Shown here: positions 8,454 through 17,527 of the stretch, piece by piece
Layout: each line of letters starts with the position of its first letter
Position numbering within the stretch: the first letter of the stretch is position 1
Assembly: GCA_041391385.1 (NCBI GenBank)
Contig: JAWKOD010000002.1
Coordinates: 248,001 to 312,000, forward strand
From: CANIGN01 sp041391385
GTDB lineage: Bacteria > Bdellovibrionota > UBA2428
Length of the DNA stretch: 64,000 nt
Direction: 5' to 3'
Made by a program: the position numbers and the translations under genes
The notes under the pieces: generated by a model
What the model saw: the letters and a program-made list of their open reading frames with translations, nothing else
Database searches by the model: none
Told to the model about the DNA's origin: nothing

Positions 8454-10190
8454 TTAGATAAAGTGAACAAAGACGAGTGGTTTTGATCCGGTTATTTTTC
8501 TAACCATTCGTGCCATTTCATCTTCGCATTCGGCTTTAATGCCATCAAAGCGTCCGCTTTTAAACTCATTGTTTTTTTCTAGACCTTTAAGCTTGTTGTT
8601 CATCCATGCGCGTAAGTCGCCGTTAAGTTTTTCATGTGAGTAGTTTGCAGCAAAAACATAATTTTCAGGCAAAATTCCTTTGAGTTCTATGTCTATTCTT
8701 CCTGGTGAGTGAACGACTACGGAGAGGCAACCACCGTCCGCTGCAAATTTGCGAGCTTTTAAAAAAGGATCGCGACTGGGGCTGTCGAAGTTTTCAAAGC
8801 GTAAAAACTTTTCCTGTGGAATGCTTTCAAAATAATGATCGACAAGTTCCCACTCTTCTTTTTTCTCAAATTCTAAGCGTGAGTTGTTGAGCGTTACTGT
8901 TGTTTCAATGTTGAGATCAAGTTCGGAGGAAACTTCGTGAACAAGAGCTTCTGTGGCTTTAAGTTGGTGAAGGGCTCCATGCACGGGAATAACTTTTTTA
9001 GGTTTTAAAAAACGAACGAGCTCTTTGAGCTCTTCAGAGCGACCATGTCCGCTAGCATGGATGGGGCCGCCAATTTCTTCTTCTGCCTTTTCTCCCCAGA
9101 GGACCTTAACGTTATGGCCCATAAGACCGTCGATGAGTCGCATGATGGTGCGCTCATTTCCGGGGATCATTTTACTGCTAAACAAGACGGTATCATTTTC
9201 AGTAGCACGGAATACGGGGTGATTTGCCGAGGCAATTTTTGAAAGAACACTTCGGAATTCGCCTTGGGAGCCACTGCATATAATGAGAACTTTTTTAGGA
9301 TCTAGGTTTACGCTTTCTTCGGGCTCAATGAAGGTTGACTCCGAGAAGGGAGGGCACTTTTCAAAAATACCAAGCGAACGAGCCGCATGATACGTTTGGC
9401 GCATGGCTCGACCGGCAAGACAAACTTTGCGATCATTCTTTTCTGCTAAAGAGGCAATGAGTGCAATCCGATAAACATTTGAAGAAAACAAGGTTACAAA
9501 AAGACGACCAGGAGTTGTTTTAATTACTTCTTCAAGATGTTCTTTGATGTCCGCTTCAGAAATACTTTGTCCGCTTCTGTCAGCGTTTGTGCTATCTAAA
9601 AAAAGCAGGTCGGGTCGCTTACCATCAAAAACATCAAAGTCTTTAACGGCAATTAGCCCGTCTTCAAATTCATTGTAGTCGAGCTTAAAATCGGCCGTGT
9701 GAAGTGCACAAAGATCTCGCCACTTAAAGGCAAGTGAGCAACTTGTGGGTGTACTATGTCTGATTTCAATAAATTTAACATTGAGTTCGCCAAAATTGAG
9801 TTCAGTTCCAGGTTCTACCAGATGCACGTATTCTTTATATTTTTGGAGTCCGGAGTATCGTGAGTCGCTAAGTTTTTGGTTGATAAGTGAGTGCGCCAAA
9901 GGGGGTGCGTAGAATTGAGGAGGCTCTATCTCCATTTGTCTGCAAAGATGAAAAACTGCAGCTGCTGCTCCTACGTGGTCTTCATGACCGTGGGTAATGA
10001 GCCAAGTCTTTACTCCTTGCTGAAGAAGCTTTCGGTAGTCGGGGTAAACGGCATCTACTCCGTAGTTGTTGGGGTCGGCAAAAAGTACACCTGCATCTAC
10101 GGGAACAATTTGATCTCCAAATTTGAAGACCATGCAATTCATTCCCACTTCGCCAAGGCCTCCAAGGGGTGACCATGAAAATTTATTCAT
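8454..10190 (-). CDS. rnj: Ribonuclease J
   Basis: A 578-residue metallo-beta-lactamase/beta-CASP RNase. The metal site HGHEDH is at residues 67-72, LHTADFK supplies a further ligand region, and the beta-CASP part carries ICSGSQGE, SSKMIPGNE, ASGHG and PVHG. The N-terminus PLGGLGEVGMN is typical. RNase J acts as a 5'-3' exonuclease and endonuclease in RNA maturation and decay. The start codon overlaps the dacB stop by one base (TAATG), which suggests translational coupling. The first-residue context and length support this start. Confidence 0.95.
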   Translation of the reverse strand: MNKFSWSPLGGLGEVGMNCMVFKFGDQIVPVDAGVLFADPNNYGVDAVYPDYRKLLQQGVKTWLITHGHEDHVGAAAAVFHLCRQMEIEPPQFYAPPLAHSLINQKLSDSRYSGLQKYKEYVHLVEPGTELNFGELNVKFIEIRHSTPTSCSLAFKWRDLCALHTADFKLDYNEFEDGLIAVKDFDVFDGKRPDLLFLDSTNADRSGQSISEADIKEHLEEVIKTTPGRLFVTLFSSNVYRIALIASLAEKNDRKVCLAGRAMRQTYHAARSLGIFEKCPPFSESTFIEPEESVNLDPKKVLIICSGSQGEFRSVLSKIASANHPVFRATENDTVLFSSKMIPGNERTIMRLIDGLMGHNVKVLWGEKAEEEIGGPIHASGHGRSEELKELVRFLKPKKVIPVHGALHQLKATEALVHEVSSELDLNIETTVTLNNSRLEFEKKEEWELVDHYFESIPQEKFLRFENFDSPSRDPFLKARKFAADGGCLSVVVHSPGRIDIELKGILPENYVFAANYSHEKLNGDLRAWMNNKLKGLEKNNEFKSGRFDGIKAECEDEMARMVRKITGSKPLVFVHFI

Positions 10191-11659
10191 TACTTAACAT
10201 CTCCTTCGCCAGGGTTTGCCTGACGGCTAAAATCCGAGAGCGCCTGACCTAAATAATTTTGCCAGGGCTTAAGTGAGCCAGGTTCTGCAGAGCTGTCGTT
10301 TAACAAAACAGCGTAGGCGAGTAACTCTCCGCCTTTACCTTGTACTACTCCGACAAGAGAAGAAACGCCAAAAATAGTTCCAGTTTTTCCTCTGAGCCTT
10401 CGAGCAGCTGCACTATCCTTCATTCTCTTTCTGAGAGTTCCATCGACGGCGGCTATGGGAAGGGATGAAATTAGCTCAGGAAAAACTTCAAAATTGTTAA
10501 AAGCATCTCTAAAAACGTGAGTAAATTGGTCGGCGCTCATACGGTTGTCGCGTGATAATCCCGAACCAGAACTGATGTGAAATCCGTTTCTGTTGACGCC
10601 CATTAGGGTGGCTTCTTCGCGAATAACCTCAAGTCCTTTTTTGAGTGTTCCGGGTGCACCTCTTGAGTGAAGACCGAGCATTTTAACAAGAGTATCGGCC
10701 ATATAATTATTTGAAAACTTGTTCATTAAAATAACAAGTTCACGCAACTGGAGACTGTTGAATTCAAGAATTTTTTTAGCCGAAGAAGGGGTTACGCCTT
10801 CTTTTATTCCACCTGTTAGGCTTACGCCTTGTTGCTTGAGTAAAAGTTTTAGTGCGTGACCTGCATAGAGAGCGCCCTGGCTAATGTTGAAGTAACTTCG
10901 TTGCTCTCCGCCTTTAATGCCTAGCGTGCCATCAACAACTAGGACCTCTTTACCTTTTATTTTTTGTCGTGAAGCACGAATTTTATTTGAAGTTCCAGTA
11001 ACAGTTTTTGCACGATTAACAACCTCTAGAAAACCCGTATCGGGTTCGGGGTAAACTCTTACGCGATCTCCAAGTTTAAAGCCGGGACGAAAATAAACAG
11101 TCGTAGTGTTGTAGTTAAAAGAGAGCCCATTGACGGGAGCGTTGTAGGGTCTATCGAGAGCATTGTCTATGACTCTAGCTTCGTCACCCTTTGTAGAAAA
11201 AATGGATTCATCCACGATAATGTTGCCTTCAATTTTATTAAAGTCATAACGGCGTAAATCTTCGGCTAAAAGATAGAGGCGTTCCGTGACAAGAGCGGGG
11301 TCTCCGCCTCCTTTAAGGTAGAGGTCTCCCTTGAGAACACCGTTGCTAATTCTGCCCGTTGTTAAAACTTGGGTTTTAAAAGTAAACTCATTTCCAAGCT
11401 TTTTCAGAGCTACGTAGCTTGTGAGTATCTTTATGGCGGATGCAGGGGACAGTGCTTCGTTTGAATTAAATTCGTAAAGGCTTTCGTCGCGACTGAGAGA
11501 ATGTACCGAAACGCTTATTTTAGTTTTTTTTAGCTTGTCGTCTTTAAATATGTAATCGAGGCGCTTCCTGAGGACTTCTTTGTAGACAGGGCTCGCTGCA
11601 TGCAGGAAAACAGCCGTGAGACTCAACAAGAATGCAAATGCTCTACTCATTGAAGCCAT
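10190..11659 (-). CDS. dacB: D-alanyl-D-alanine carboxypeptidase/endopeptidase (PBP4 type)
   Basis: A 489-residue peptidase S13 protein with a signal peptide (SRAFAFLLSLTAVFLHA). The catalytic SxxK is in SPASAIKI, the SxN motif is in SNNYMAD and the KTG motif is in LRGKTGT. These enzymes trim peptidoglycan stem peptides in the periplasm. ATG codons at 11659 and 11650 are both possible; the second leaves a more typical signal peptide. The 5' end overlaps the divergently read peptide-binding protein gene, so each promoter must lie inside the other coding sequence. It is translationally coupled to rnj. Confidence 0.92.
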   Translation of the reverse strand: MASMSRAFAFLLSLTAVFLHAASPVYKEVLRKRLDYIFKDDKLKKTKISVSVHSLSRDESLYEFNSNEALSPASAIKILTSYVALKKLGNEFTFKTQVLTTGRISNGVLKGDLYLKGGGDPALVTERLYLLAEDLRRYDFNKIEGNIIVDESIFSTKGDEARVIDNALDRPYNAPVNGLSFNYNTTTVYFRPGFKLGDRVRVYPEPDTGFLEVVNRAKTVTGTSNKIRASRQKIKGKEVLVVDGTLGIKGGEQRSYFNISQGALYAGHALKLLLKQQGVSLTGGIKEGVTPSSAKKILEFNSLQLRELVILMNKFSNNYMADTLVKMLGLHSRGAPGTLKKGLEVIREEATLMGVNRNGFHISSGSGLSRDNRMSADQFTHVFRDAFNNFEVFPELISSLPIAAVDGTLRKRMKDSAAARRLRGKTGTIFGVSSLVGVVQGKGGELLAYAVLLNDSSAEPGSLKPWQNYLGQALSDFSRQANPGEGDVK

Positions 11660-13059
11660 TAAAACATACTTTAATGCTAGCTGTCTCAGTTTTGCTCTTC
11701 TCTGTTCTGAGTTCGCCCTGCGTGGCGACAGAGCTCATTTTTGGTATCGAAAACGAAATTAAGGATTACAATATTACGCGTTCGGTTGATAAAAATGCCT
11801 TTGCTCTTTCTGAGCTTTTAACCGAGGGGCTCTTTTATTTAAAGCCAGATGCGAGCTTGGAGCCTGATCTCGTTAAAAAGTTTAAGCGAGTGGGGCGTTT
11901 GTGGTCTTTTGAGTTGCGGGAATCTGTGTTCTCAAATGGTAAAAAGCTCAGTTGCGAAGATGTGCGAGCGAATATAGAAGAGGCACGTTTTTCGCCCCGC
12001 CCCGTAAGAGCTAGGCTTGGCGAAATTTCGTCTGTCAAATGTAAGGGGCAGACCCTTCTTATAGAAACAAAAGAGCCTTTCCCGCAACTTCTCTATCGAA
12101 TGGGATATATCGTGCGAGTTTATGAGGCCACAACTCTTAAGGATAAGGCACCTATAGGCAGTGGTCCTTATGTCGTGAGATCTAAGACAGATAAAGATTT
12201 AGTTTTGGTCCCCAATCCCCATTACTCCAAGAAGGCACATTATGAACGGATTTTGTTTAGGGCCTTGCGCGATCCATGGCTAAGGGACTTGGCCCTCTTA
12301 TCGGGTAATGTGGATTTTTTAATGGAGGGCTTTTCTCAGCTTCGATTAAAGGCTTTTGAGTCGAGGGAAGGGGCTGTAAAAATTTATCGTAATCCAAGTC
12401 AGTTGCTGAGTTACATGGTTTTAAAGCAAGAAAAATTTTCTTTAAAGCAACGCGAGTACGTGAGGGAAATTCTTTATAAGGAAAAGGCCGTTGAGAAGTT
12501 TTGGGGAACTCAGGTCGAGAGTACTACCAAGATTTTTAGAAATTCAGAAAACGCTTTGTCTTTGCCTCAAGCTATTACGAAGATTGCTCCCTTTAGTGTC
12601 GAGGTAAGTGTAGTTGCAGACGAAACGCAGATAAACTTTTTAAAATTTATAGCCGGTGTTTTAAAGCCTTACGGTGTTTCGCTAAAGATGCGGCCTTTGG
12701 AATTTGTTTCTTTTATGAAGCGCTTAAACGCAAAGAACTTTGATGCTTATTTGTTTTATGTGGATACAAGTCATGCTTTGAACTTGGGGGCTTTGTTGCA
12801 CTCAAGGGGAAATCGACTTGATGTGAGTGATTCAGAGCTTGATTTTGCGTTTGCTTCTTATGCGACACACGAGAATTCTGTTGAGCTAAGGGCTATTTTA
12901 AACAACATGGAACGCCGTATCTACGAGAAGGCATACTTAATCCCGCTCTATTGGAGCTATAAGGAGCTCATCTGCTCGAAAGCTTTAGGTATAGAGCAGT
13001 CGTCTGACGGTTTCTGGCGTGATCTTTTGCGATCTCATAAGTATACTAAGCAAGAATGA
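11638..13059 (+). CDS. Extracellular solute-binding protein, family 5 (peptide type)
   Basis: About 473 residues: a signal peptide (TLMLAVSVLLFSVLSSPCVA) and an SBP_bac_5 fold recognised from the early LTEGLFYLKPD, DLVKKFKRVG-W-FELRE-FSNGK and GSGPYVV segments. Related proteins deliver peptides, nickel or other ligands to ABC permeases. No permease or ATPase gene is near it; instead its stop overlaps the start of a response regulator-GGDEF gene (ATGA). It may therefore serve as an orphan ligand sensor or feed a transporter elsewhere. Starts at 11632, 11638 and 11671 are possible; 11638 keeps a basic n-region before the hydrophobic core. Confidence 0.85.
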   Translation: MLYSLKPLKHTLMLAVSVLLFSVLSSPCVATELIFGIENEIKDYNITRSVDKNAFALSELLTEGLFYLKPDASLEPDLVKKFKRVGRLWSFELRESVFSNGKKLSCEDVRANIEEARFSPRPVRARLGEISSVKCKGQTLLIETKEPFPQLLYRMGYIVRVYEATTLKDKAPIGSGPYVVRSKTDKDLVLVPNPHYSKKAHYERILFRALRDPWLRDLALLSGNVDFLMEGFSQLRLKAFESREGAVKIYRNPSQLLSYMVLKQEKFSLKQREYVREILYKEKAVEKFWGTQVESTTKIFRNSENALSLPQAITKIAPFSVEVSVVADETQINFLKFIAGVLKPYGVSLKMRPLEFVSFMKRLNAKNFDAYLFYVDTSHALNLGALLHSRGNRLDVSDSELDFAFASYATHENSVELRAILNNMERRIYEKAYLIPLYWSYKELICSKALGIEQSSDGFWRDLLRSHKYTKQE

Positions 13060-13946
13060 ATGCCTTTATGGACACATCCACAGAGATCGAGTCAACAAAA
13101 TGGGTTCTTGTGGTTGATGACGATCCCGACACTCTTTTACTTATTAAGGGAATTCTTAAAGATTATCATTTGGAGAGCGCTGAAAATCCTCTTGAGGCGT
13201 TAAAACTTTTAAGTAAAAAAAACTTCGACGTTATTTTGAGCGACTACCAAATGCCCGAAATGAATGGCGTTGAATTTTTAAAGAAAAGTATAGAGTTTGC
13301 GCCTAAAGCGAAACGAGTTCTGGTCACAGCTTTTTCTGATTTGATGAAGAACGAAGAGCTTTGGAATCAAGCAAAAGTACATAGAGTTCTTGCTAAGCCA
13401 TTTTTGCCTGATGAAATGATTGAAGTTGTTGAAAATGCAATTTTTGAAACAGTCATGGAACAAGAAAACGAAAAGCTTCGGAAATTGGCGCTTACAGATT
13501 CTCTCACGGGAGTAGCAAATCAACGCTATTTTTGGGATCGTTTGAGAGCAGAGTTTAGTCGAGCGCATCGTTTTGCGCGTCCTTTGTCTGTCGTTATTTT
13601 TGATGTTGATTTATTTAAATCTATTAATGATCAAAAGGGTCACCTTGAGGGAGATCAAGCATTGAAGTTTATTGCAGAGCTTTTTGTAAAAGAAACGAGG
13701 CAAATGGATGTCGTCGCTCGTTATGGGGGCGATGAGTTTGCTTTGGTTCTCCCTGAGATTGATGCAGATGGCGCACATGTGGTTGCCTTAAGGCTGAGAG
13801 ATAAAATTCAAGAGCAAACGGGTATCTCCTTAAGTGGAGGCTTGGCCTCAGTGCCTCCTGCGAAGTCAGAACGTGAATTGGTTGCGAATGCGGATGCTTT
13901 ATTGCTGAAAGCAAAAAAAGAAGCCAAGGGGCAGGTTTTGAAGTGA
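13056..13946 (+). CDS. Response regulator-GGDEF diguanylate cyclase
   Basis: A 296-residue two-domain protein. The receiver domain (about 15-130) has the acidic cluster DDD at 21-23, phospho-acceptor Asp63 in LSDYQMP and the conserved Lys114 in AKPF. The GGDEF domain (about 140-296) carries GGDEF at 224-228 and an inhibitory-site RxxD (RQMD, 215-218) five residues before it. It should make cyclic di-GMP when phosphorylated and be product-inhibited. No histidine kinase is adjacent. It is coupled by 4-base overlaps to the binding-protein gene before it and rsmE after it. Confidence 0.95.
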   Translation: MNAFMDTSTEIESTKWVLVVDDDPDTLLLIKGILKDYHLESAENPLEALKLLSKKNFDVILSDYQMPEMNGVEFLKKSIEFAPKAKRVLVTAFSDLMKNEELWNQAKVHRVLAKPFLPDEMIEVVENAIFETVMEQENEKLRKLALTDSLTGVANQRYFWDRLRAEFSRAHRFARPLSVVIFDVDLFKSINDQKGHLEGDQALKFIAELFVKETRQMDVVARYGGDEFALVLPEIDADGAHVVALRLRDKIQEQTGISLSGGLASVPPAKSERELVANADALLLKAKKEAKGQVLK

Positions 13947-14680
13947 TTTATTTGATTGATCCAGGACTAAGCTTTGCGGAAATACCCCCTCAGCTTGAGG
14001 GTGCACGGTTGAGTGTTGATAATCAAAAACACCTTAAAGCGCTAAGGGCTGATCGAGGGGATGAAGTTGCTTTTTTAAATTTAGAGGGAAAAGCAGCAGT
14101 TTACATTGTGAAAGACTACAAGCCCTTGATTTTAGAACATTCAAAAAATATTAGCCAAGAGAAGCCAGCGCTTAAGACACATCTTTTTTTAGCGCCTCCC
14201 TCTGACGCTGCTTTGGAGCAAGCGGTGGAGCAGGCCACTGAAATTGGTTACGACGAGATTCATCTTTTTCGCTCGCAAAGAGTACAGGTTCCCAAGGATC
14301 GCTCATTGTCTTATGCTCGACTTAAGCGGATCATGTATTCTGCATGTAAGCAATGTGGCCGACTTTGGGCACCAACGATGAATGAAAGTATAATCCCTTT
14401 TGAAAAGGCCTTAGAAGATGCAACTTCCTTTTTAAAAGTTTTTGCTGATGAGTCATCAGCTGATACTCAGTGGGGTTCTTTAAGGGGAGCTGAACTTAAA
14501 AAAACAGAACAAAGCGACCTTGCTATATTTATTGGGCCCGAGGGAGGTTGGAGCGATGAGGAGAGATCTACGATGAAAGAAATTGCGACAACTTTTTCTC
14601 TAGGGCCTCATGTGTTGAGGGTGCCCACGGCAGTTGTCGCAGCTTATTCGCTATGCTGGAAAGAGCTAAGTCGAGAGTAA
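13943..14680 (+). CDS. rsmE: 16S rRNA (uracil(1498)-N3)-methyltransferase
   Basis: A 245-residue SPOUT methyltransferase. Diagnostic segments are QATEIGYDEIHLFRSQRV, ACKQCGR, IGPEGGWSDEE and LGPHVLRVPTAVVAA, the last two forming the knotted SAM site. It methylates U1498 of 16S rRNA. The GTG start at 13943 overlaps the previous stop (GTGA), and the N-terminus MIYLIDPG fits the family's PUA-like domain. Confidence 0.95.
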   Translation: MIYLIDPGLSFAEIPPQLEGARLSVDNQKHLKALRADRGDEVAFLNLEGKAAVYIVKDYKPLILEHSKNISQEKPALKTHLFLAPPSDAALEQAVEQATEIGYDEIHLFRSQRVQVPKDRSLSYARLKRIMYSACKQCGRLWAPTMNESIIPFEKALEDATSFLKVFADESSADTQWGSLRGAELKKTEQSDLAIFIGPEGGWSDEERSTMKEIATTFSLGPHVLRVPTAVVAAYSLCWKELSRE

Positions 14681-14692
14681 GGAAAAGAAGTT

Positions 14693-15169
14693 ATGCTTGG
14701 AACATTGGAAGAAGTTGTAAAAGAGATCGAAAAATTAAAAGCTGAAGGCAAGGTAATTGTAAGCACTAATGGGTGTTTTGATATTTTACATAAAGGGCAT
14801 GTGACTTATTTGAGTGCAGCGCAAAAGCTTGGCGATGTTTTAGTTGTAGGGATTAACTCTGATAGAAGTGTTCAAAAGTTAAAAGGTGAAGGTCGTCCTG
14901 TAAACAAAGCAGAAGATCGTGCTTTTGTTTTGGCGGCTTTGAAGAGCGTTGATTTCGTATTTATTTTTGATGAAGACACGCCTGTTGAATTTATTCAAAA
15001 GCTACGACCTAACATTCACGCAAAAGGTGGAGATTATGTTGCAGAAAAGCTCCCGGAGTATGCTGTCATTAAAAGTGTTGGCGCAGAGGCTGCGATCATC
15101 CCCTTTGTAGATGGCTACTCAACGACGCAGACCTTAGAGGGAATGAATTCTAAAGTTGTGAAATCTTAG
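14693..15169 (+). CDS. rfaE2: D-glycero-beta-D-manno-heptose 1-phosphate adenylyltransferase
   Basis: A 158-residue stand-alone nucleotidyltransferase, equivalent to the C-terminal half of HldE. The nucleotide-binding signature is GCFDILHKGHVTYL at about residues 27-40, with GINSDRSVQKLKG and GYSTTQ downstream. It activates heptose 1-phosphate to ADP-heptose for the LPS core. The heptose isomerase gmhA is also in this window (about 60 kb), which supports an outer membrane with heptose-containing LPS. A good ribosome site (GGAAAAGAAG) precedes the ATG. Confidence 0.94.
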   Translation: MLGTLEEVVKEIEKLKAEGKVIVSTNGCFDILHKGHVTYLSAAQKLGDVLVVGINSDRSVQKLKGEGRPVNKAEDRAFVLAALKSVDFVFIFDEDTPVEFIQKLRPNIHAKGGDYVAEKLPEYAVIKSVGAEAAIIPFVDGYSTTQTLEGMNSKVVKS

Positions 15170-15190
15170 AAGTGAGATTATCACCTAGCT

Positions 15191-15766
15191 ATGGCTAAAC
15201 TTGTTCTCATTCGTCATGGTCAATCTGAGTATAATTTAAAGAATCTTTTTACAGGCTGGATTGATGTTCCACTCACAGAGCTGGGCGAAGCTGAGGCTAA
15301 AAAAAGTGGCTTGTCGTTAAAAACTTTGGGGTTTATTCCTCAGGTGGCTTACACCTCTGCCTTGCAGAGAGCGCAAAAAACTCTCGATATTATTTTAGAA
15401 GTTCTTGAATTAAAAAATGTTCCAATCATCAAAGATAAGGCACTCAACGAACGTGATTATGGTGATTTGAGCGGGCTCAATAAACAAGAAACAGCTGAAA
15501 AATTCGGTGCTGATCAAGTGCATGTCTGGAGAAGAAGTTTTGATGTGCCTCCTCCAGGTGGTGAAAGTTTGAAAGATACAGCAGCTCGCACTCTTCCTTA
15601 TTTTAGAGAAGTTATACTTCCAGATTTAAAAGCTGGAAAAGATGTCTTGGTTGTTGCTCATGGCAACAGTCTTCGCAGCATCGTTATGGAAATTGAAAAG
15701 CTCACTCCAGAGCAAATCCTCAAACGAGAACTCGCAACAGGCGAGGTTGTTTCCTACGACTTTTAG
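15191..15766 (+). CDS. gpmA: 2,3-bisphosphoglycerate-dependent phosphoglycerate mutase
   Basis: A 191-residue member of the histidine phosphatase superfamily. The catalytic RHG is at residues 8-10 (LIRHGQSEYN), with FTGWIDVPLTELGEAEA, ALNERDYGDLSG and the second histidine in VVAHGNSLR. These motifs separate dPGM from generic phosphatases. It interconverts 3- and 2-phosphoglycerate in glycolysis. It is shorter than the ~250-residue E. coli enzyme but within the range of short bacterial forms. Confidence 0.93.
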   Translation: MAKLVLIRHGQSEYNLKNLFTGWIDVPLTELGEAEAKKSGLSLKTLGFIPQVAYTSALQRAQKTLDIILEVLELKNVPIIKDKALNERDYGDLSGLNKQETAEKFGADQVHVWRRSFDVPPPGGESLKDTAARTLPYFREVILPDLKAGKDVLVVAHGNSLRSIVMEIEKLTPEQILKRELATGEVVSYDF

Positions 15767-15780
15767 CTAAAGAGCGCCCG

Positions 15781-15806
15781 TCAAAAAGGTGCCTGGCGCC
15801 TTTTGA
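15781..15806. repeat. Short palindrome of the AAAGGTGCC type
   Basis: TCAAAAAGGTGCC faces GGCGCCTTTTGA with almost no loop, leaving one extra A and one G-U pair. It sits in the 59-base gap between gpmA and the recombinase gene. The core resembles sequence in the large palindrome near 40.9 kb, so it may belong to the same intergenic repeat family. There is no T-run to make it a clear terminator. Confidence 0.5.
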
Positions 15807-15825
15807 AAGTTTCCGATAAGAGGGT

Positions 15826-16659
15826 GTGCGACAAGATTTTTATGATTTCTTGGAATATTTAGAATTTTCTAAAAAACGTTCAACTCGCACGCGTGAAATT
15901 TACTCGCAAATTTTAAATGACTTTGAAAAGTATCTTTCTGGGGATGAGCCCTCAGAAGAAAATGCTCGAAGTTTTTTACGCTCTCGAGCGCAGAAAATAT
16001 CAGCTTCAACTCAATCTCTTCACGTATCTGTTTTAAGATCTTTGGGACGTTGGATGCGATTAGAAAACAATGCAAGTTCTACCTGGCTTTTAAAAAGTCC
16101 TAAAGTTACGCAAAAGAAAATCAGGGTTTTTGCAGAAGAGGATCTGGGCCTTTTGTTGGAAACTGTTGAATCACGCCCGGTGGATGAGCAAATACTTTTT
16201 TATCTGCTCTATGGCAGTGCTTTGCGGGTGTCTGAGGCCTTGGGGCTTGAGTGGGAGCATATCGATTTAATAAAATCTAAGATTAGGGTCTTAGGTAAGG
16301 GCTCTAAGTGGAGAGAGGTGCCTTTGGCTCACGGAGCGGTGGTTCTTTTAAGATCAAAACAGAGGAGCCCTGGTCTTTGGCATCAAGGGAGTATTCCCTA
16401 TTCCACAGCGCGCGAGTGGGTTTTTCAGTGGGGGCGAGACTCTGGCTTAAATGAGAAATACGACGCGCTGCACCCACACCTATTGAGACATGCTTTGGCG
16501 AGCCATCTTTTAAGACGGGGGGCTAAGCTCCCTCATATTCAAAAGCTATTGGGCCACAGTCAGTTGTCGACAACTGAAAAGTACACTCATCTTGAGGTCG
16601 ATGACCTTATACGGGCCTATGATAAGGCCATGGGAACGAAAAAGGATCTAGAGTCTTGA
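15826..16659 (+). CDS. xerC: Tyrosine recombinase, XerC/XerD type
   Basis: A 277-residue integrase-family protein with a SAM-like N-terminal core-binding domain. The catalytic set is complete: Arg134 (ALRVSEALG), Lys158 (GKGSKW), His218 and Arg221 (HPHLLRH), His244 (LGHSQLSTT) and nucleophile Tyr253 (EKYTH). Xer recombinases resolve chromosome dimers at dif. It lies in a housekeeping operon with no phage or island genes, so a cellular role is more likely than an integrase. XerC and XerD cannot be told apart here. The start is GTG. Confidence 0.88.
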   Translation: MRQDFYDFLEYLEFSKKRSTRTREIYSQILNDFEKYLSGDEPSEENARSFLRSRAQKISASTQSLHVSVLRSLGRWMRLENNASSTWLLKSPKVTQKKIRVFAEEDLGLLLETVESRPVDEQILFYLLYGSALRVSEALGLEWEHIDLIKSKIRVLGKGSKWREVPLAHGAVVLLRSKQRSPGLWHQGSIPYSTAREWVFQWGRDSGLNEKYDALHPHLLRHALASHLLRRGAKLPHIQKLLGHSQLSTTEKYTHLEVDDLIRAYDKAMGTKKDLES

Positions 16660-16683
16660 GGCATCTCAAGTTATACAATTTCT

Positions 16684-17525
16684 ATGGGTAATTTGTTGCT
16701 GTCGGTATTGGTCGTGTTCCTTATTTTGGGCGGCCCACTTACACTTTATTTTGTTATTCGAATTTTGAGTAACTTTTGGGGTGCCTTGAATGTTAAATTT
16801 GTAAAAACAGCAGAACAACCGCTTTCCTTAATGGTTACTTGGGATAACGAAAGTTTCGATATCAAAATTACTCGTATTAAGCTCGAAATGACTGAGTTGG
16901 TTCCTGGCGGTCGCTCAGTAGCGCAATCATTTACCTTTGAGGATTCTTCTTCTAAGAGAAAATCTTTTGCTCTTGCGCTCAAGCTTCCTGAAAAGGACAT
17001 GCAAGCCCTTACGGATTCTGGTCTTGAGGGTCAGGCTCGCGCATTGCAAATGTCAGCGATTAACGTCGAGGTTGAAACCATTGATGGTGAGACTCGCCGT
17101 TTTAAAATTACTAAGAAAAAACTTTTAGCTTCTATTGCTAAAGAAGTTCAGCTCCCTGAGGGGATGGAACTTGTTACAGATAAAGAGCCTGACTCTTGGA
17201 GTGTGCAAACAAGAGTGTTTCCCTGGAGAAAAGCTGTTGAAACAGAAGAAGATGCAGCTCCCAAGAAAGCGGCTGCCCATGGTGGAGCTCCGGCTGTGCG
17301 AGAAGCGGTTAATTTTGACGTAACAAAGGTTTGGATCGAGCCAGGTTGCATTGTGTGTGATGCCTGCGAAGCTGAAGCACCCTTGGTATTTTGGGTTCAA
17401 GCAGATACCTGTATCGTTAGAGAAAACGCACTTTGATGATGCTGCTGCAATTAAAGCAGCTGCAGACGGGTGCCCGTTGATGCGTTATTAAATATACAAA
17501 AGTTCCTAAGGCAGCCAACGGTTAA
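16684..17525 (+). CDS. Membrane-anchored ferredoxin-like protein, frameshifted near the 3' end
   Basis: The intact frame (16684-17436, 250 aa) has an N-terminal membrane helix (about 5-27), an unknown ~180-residue middle and a ferredoxin start with Cys222, 225 and 228 (CIVCDAC). The frame stops before the fourth cluster ligand. Removing one A from the A4 run at 17423-17426 continues the protein as THFDDAAAIKAAADGCP, giving the missing Cys-Pro. A further shift near 17477-17483 gives VIKYTKVPKAANG and a stop at 17523-17525. The repaired 3' end matches a single [4Fe-4S] ferredoxin, so the breaks are probably sequence errors. Function of the N-terminal part is unknown. Confidence 0.75.
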
Positions 17526-17527
17526 GA

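Noticed and set aside
15826..16659. Tyrosine recombinase as a sign of a prophage or genomic island
   Set aside because: It lies in a run of housekeeping genes with normal spacing, with no phage, cargo or attachment-site signals.
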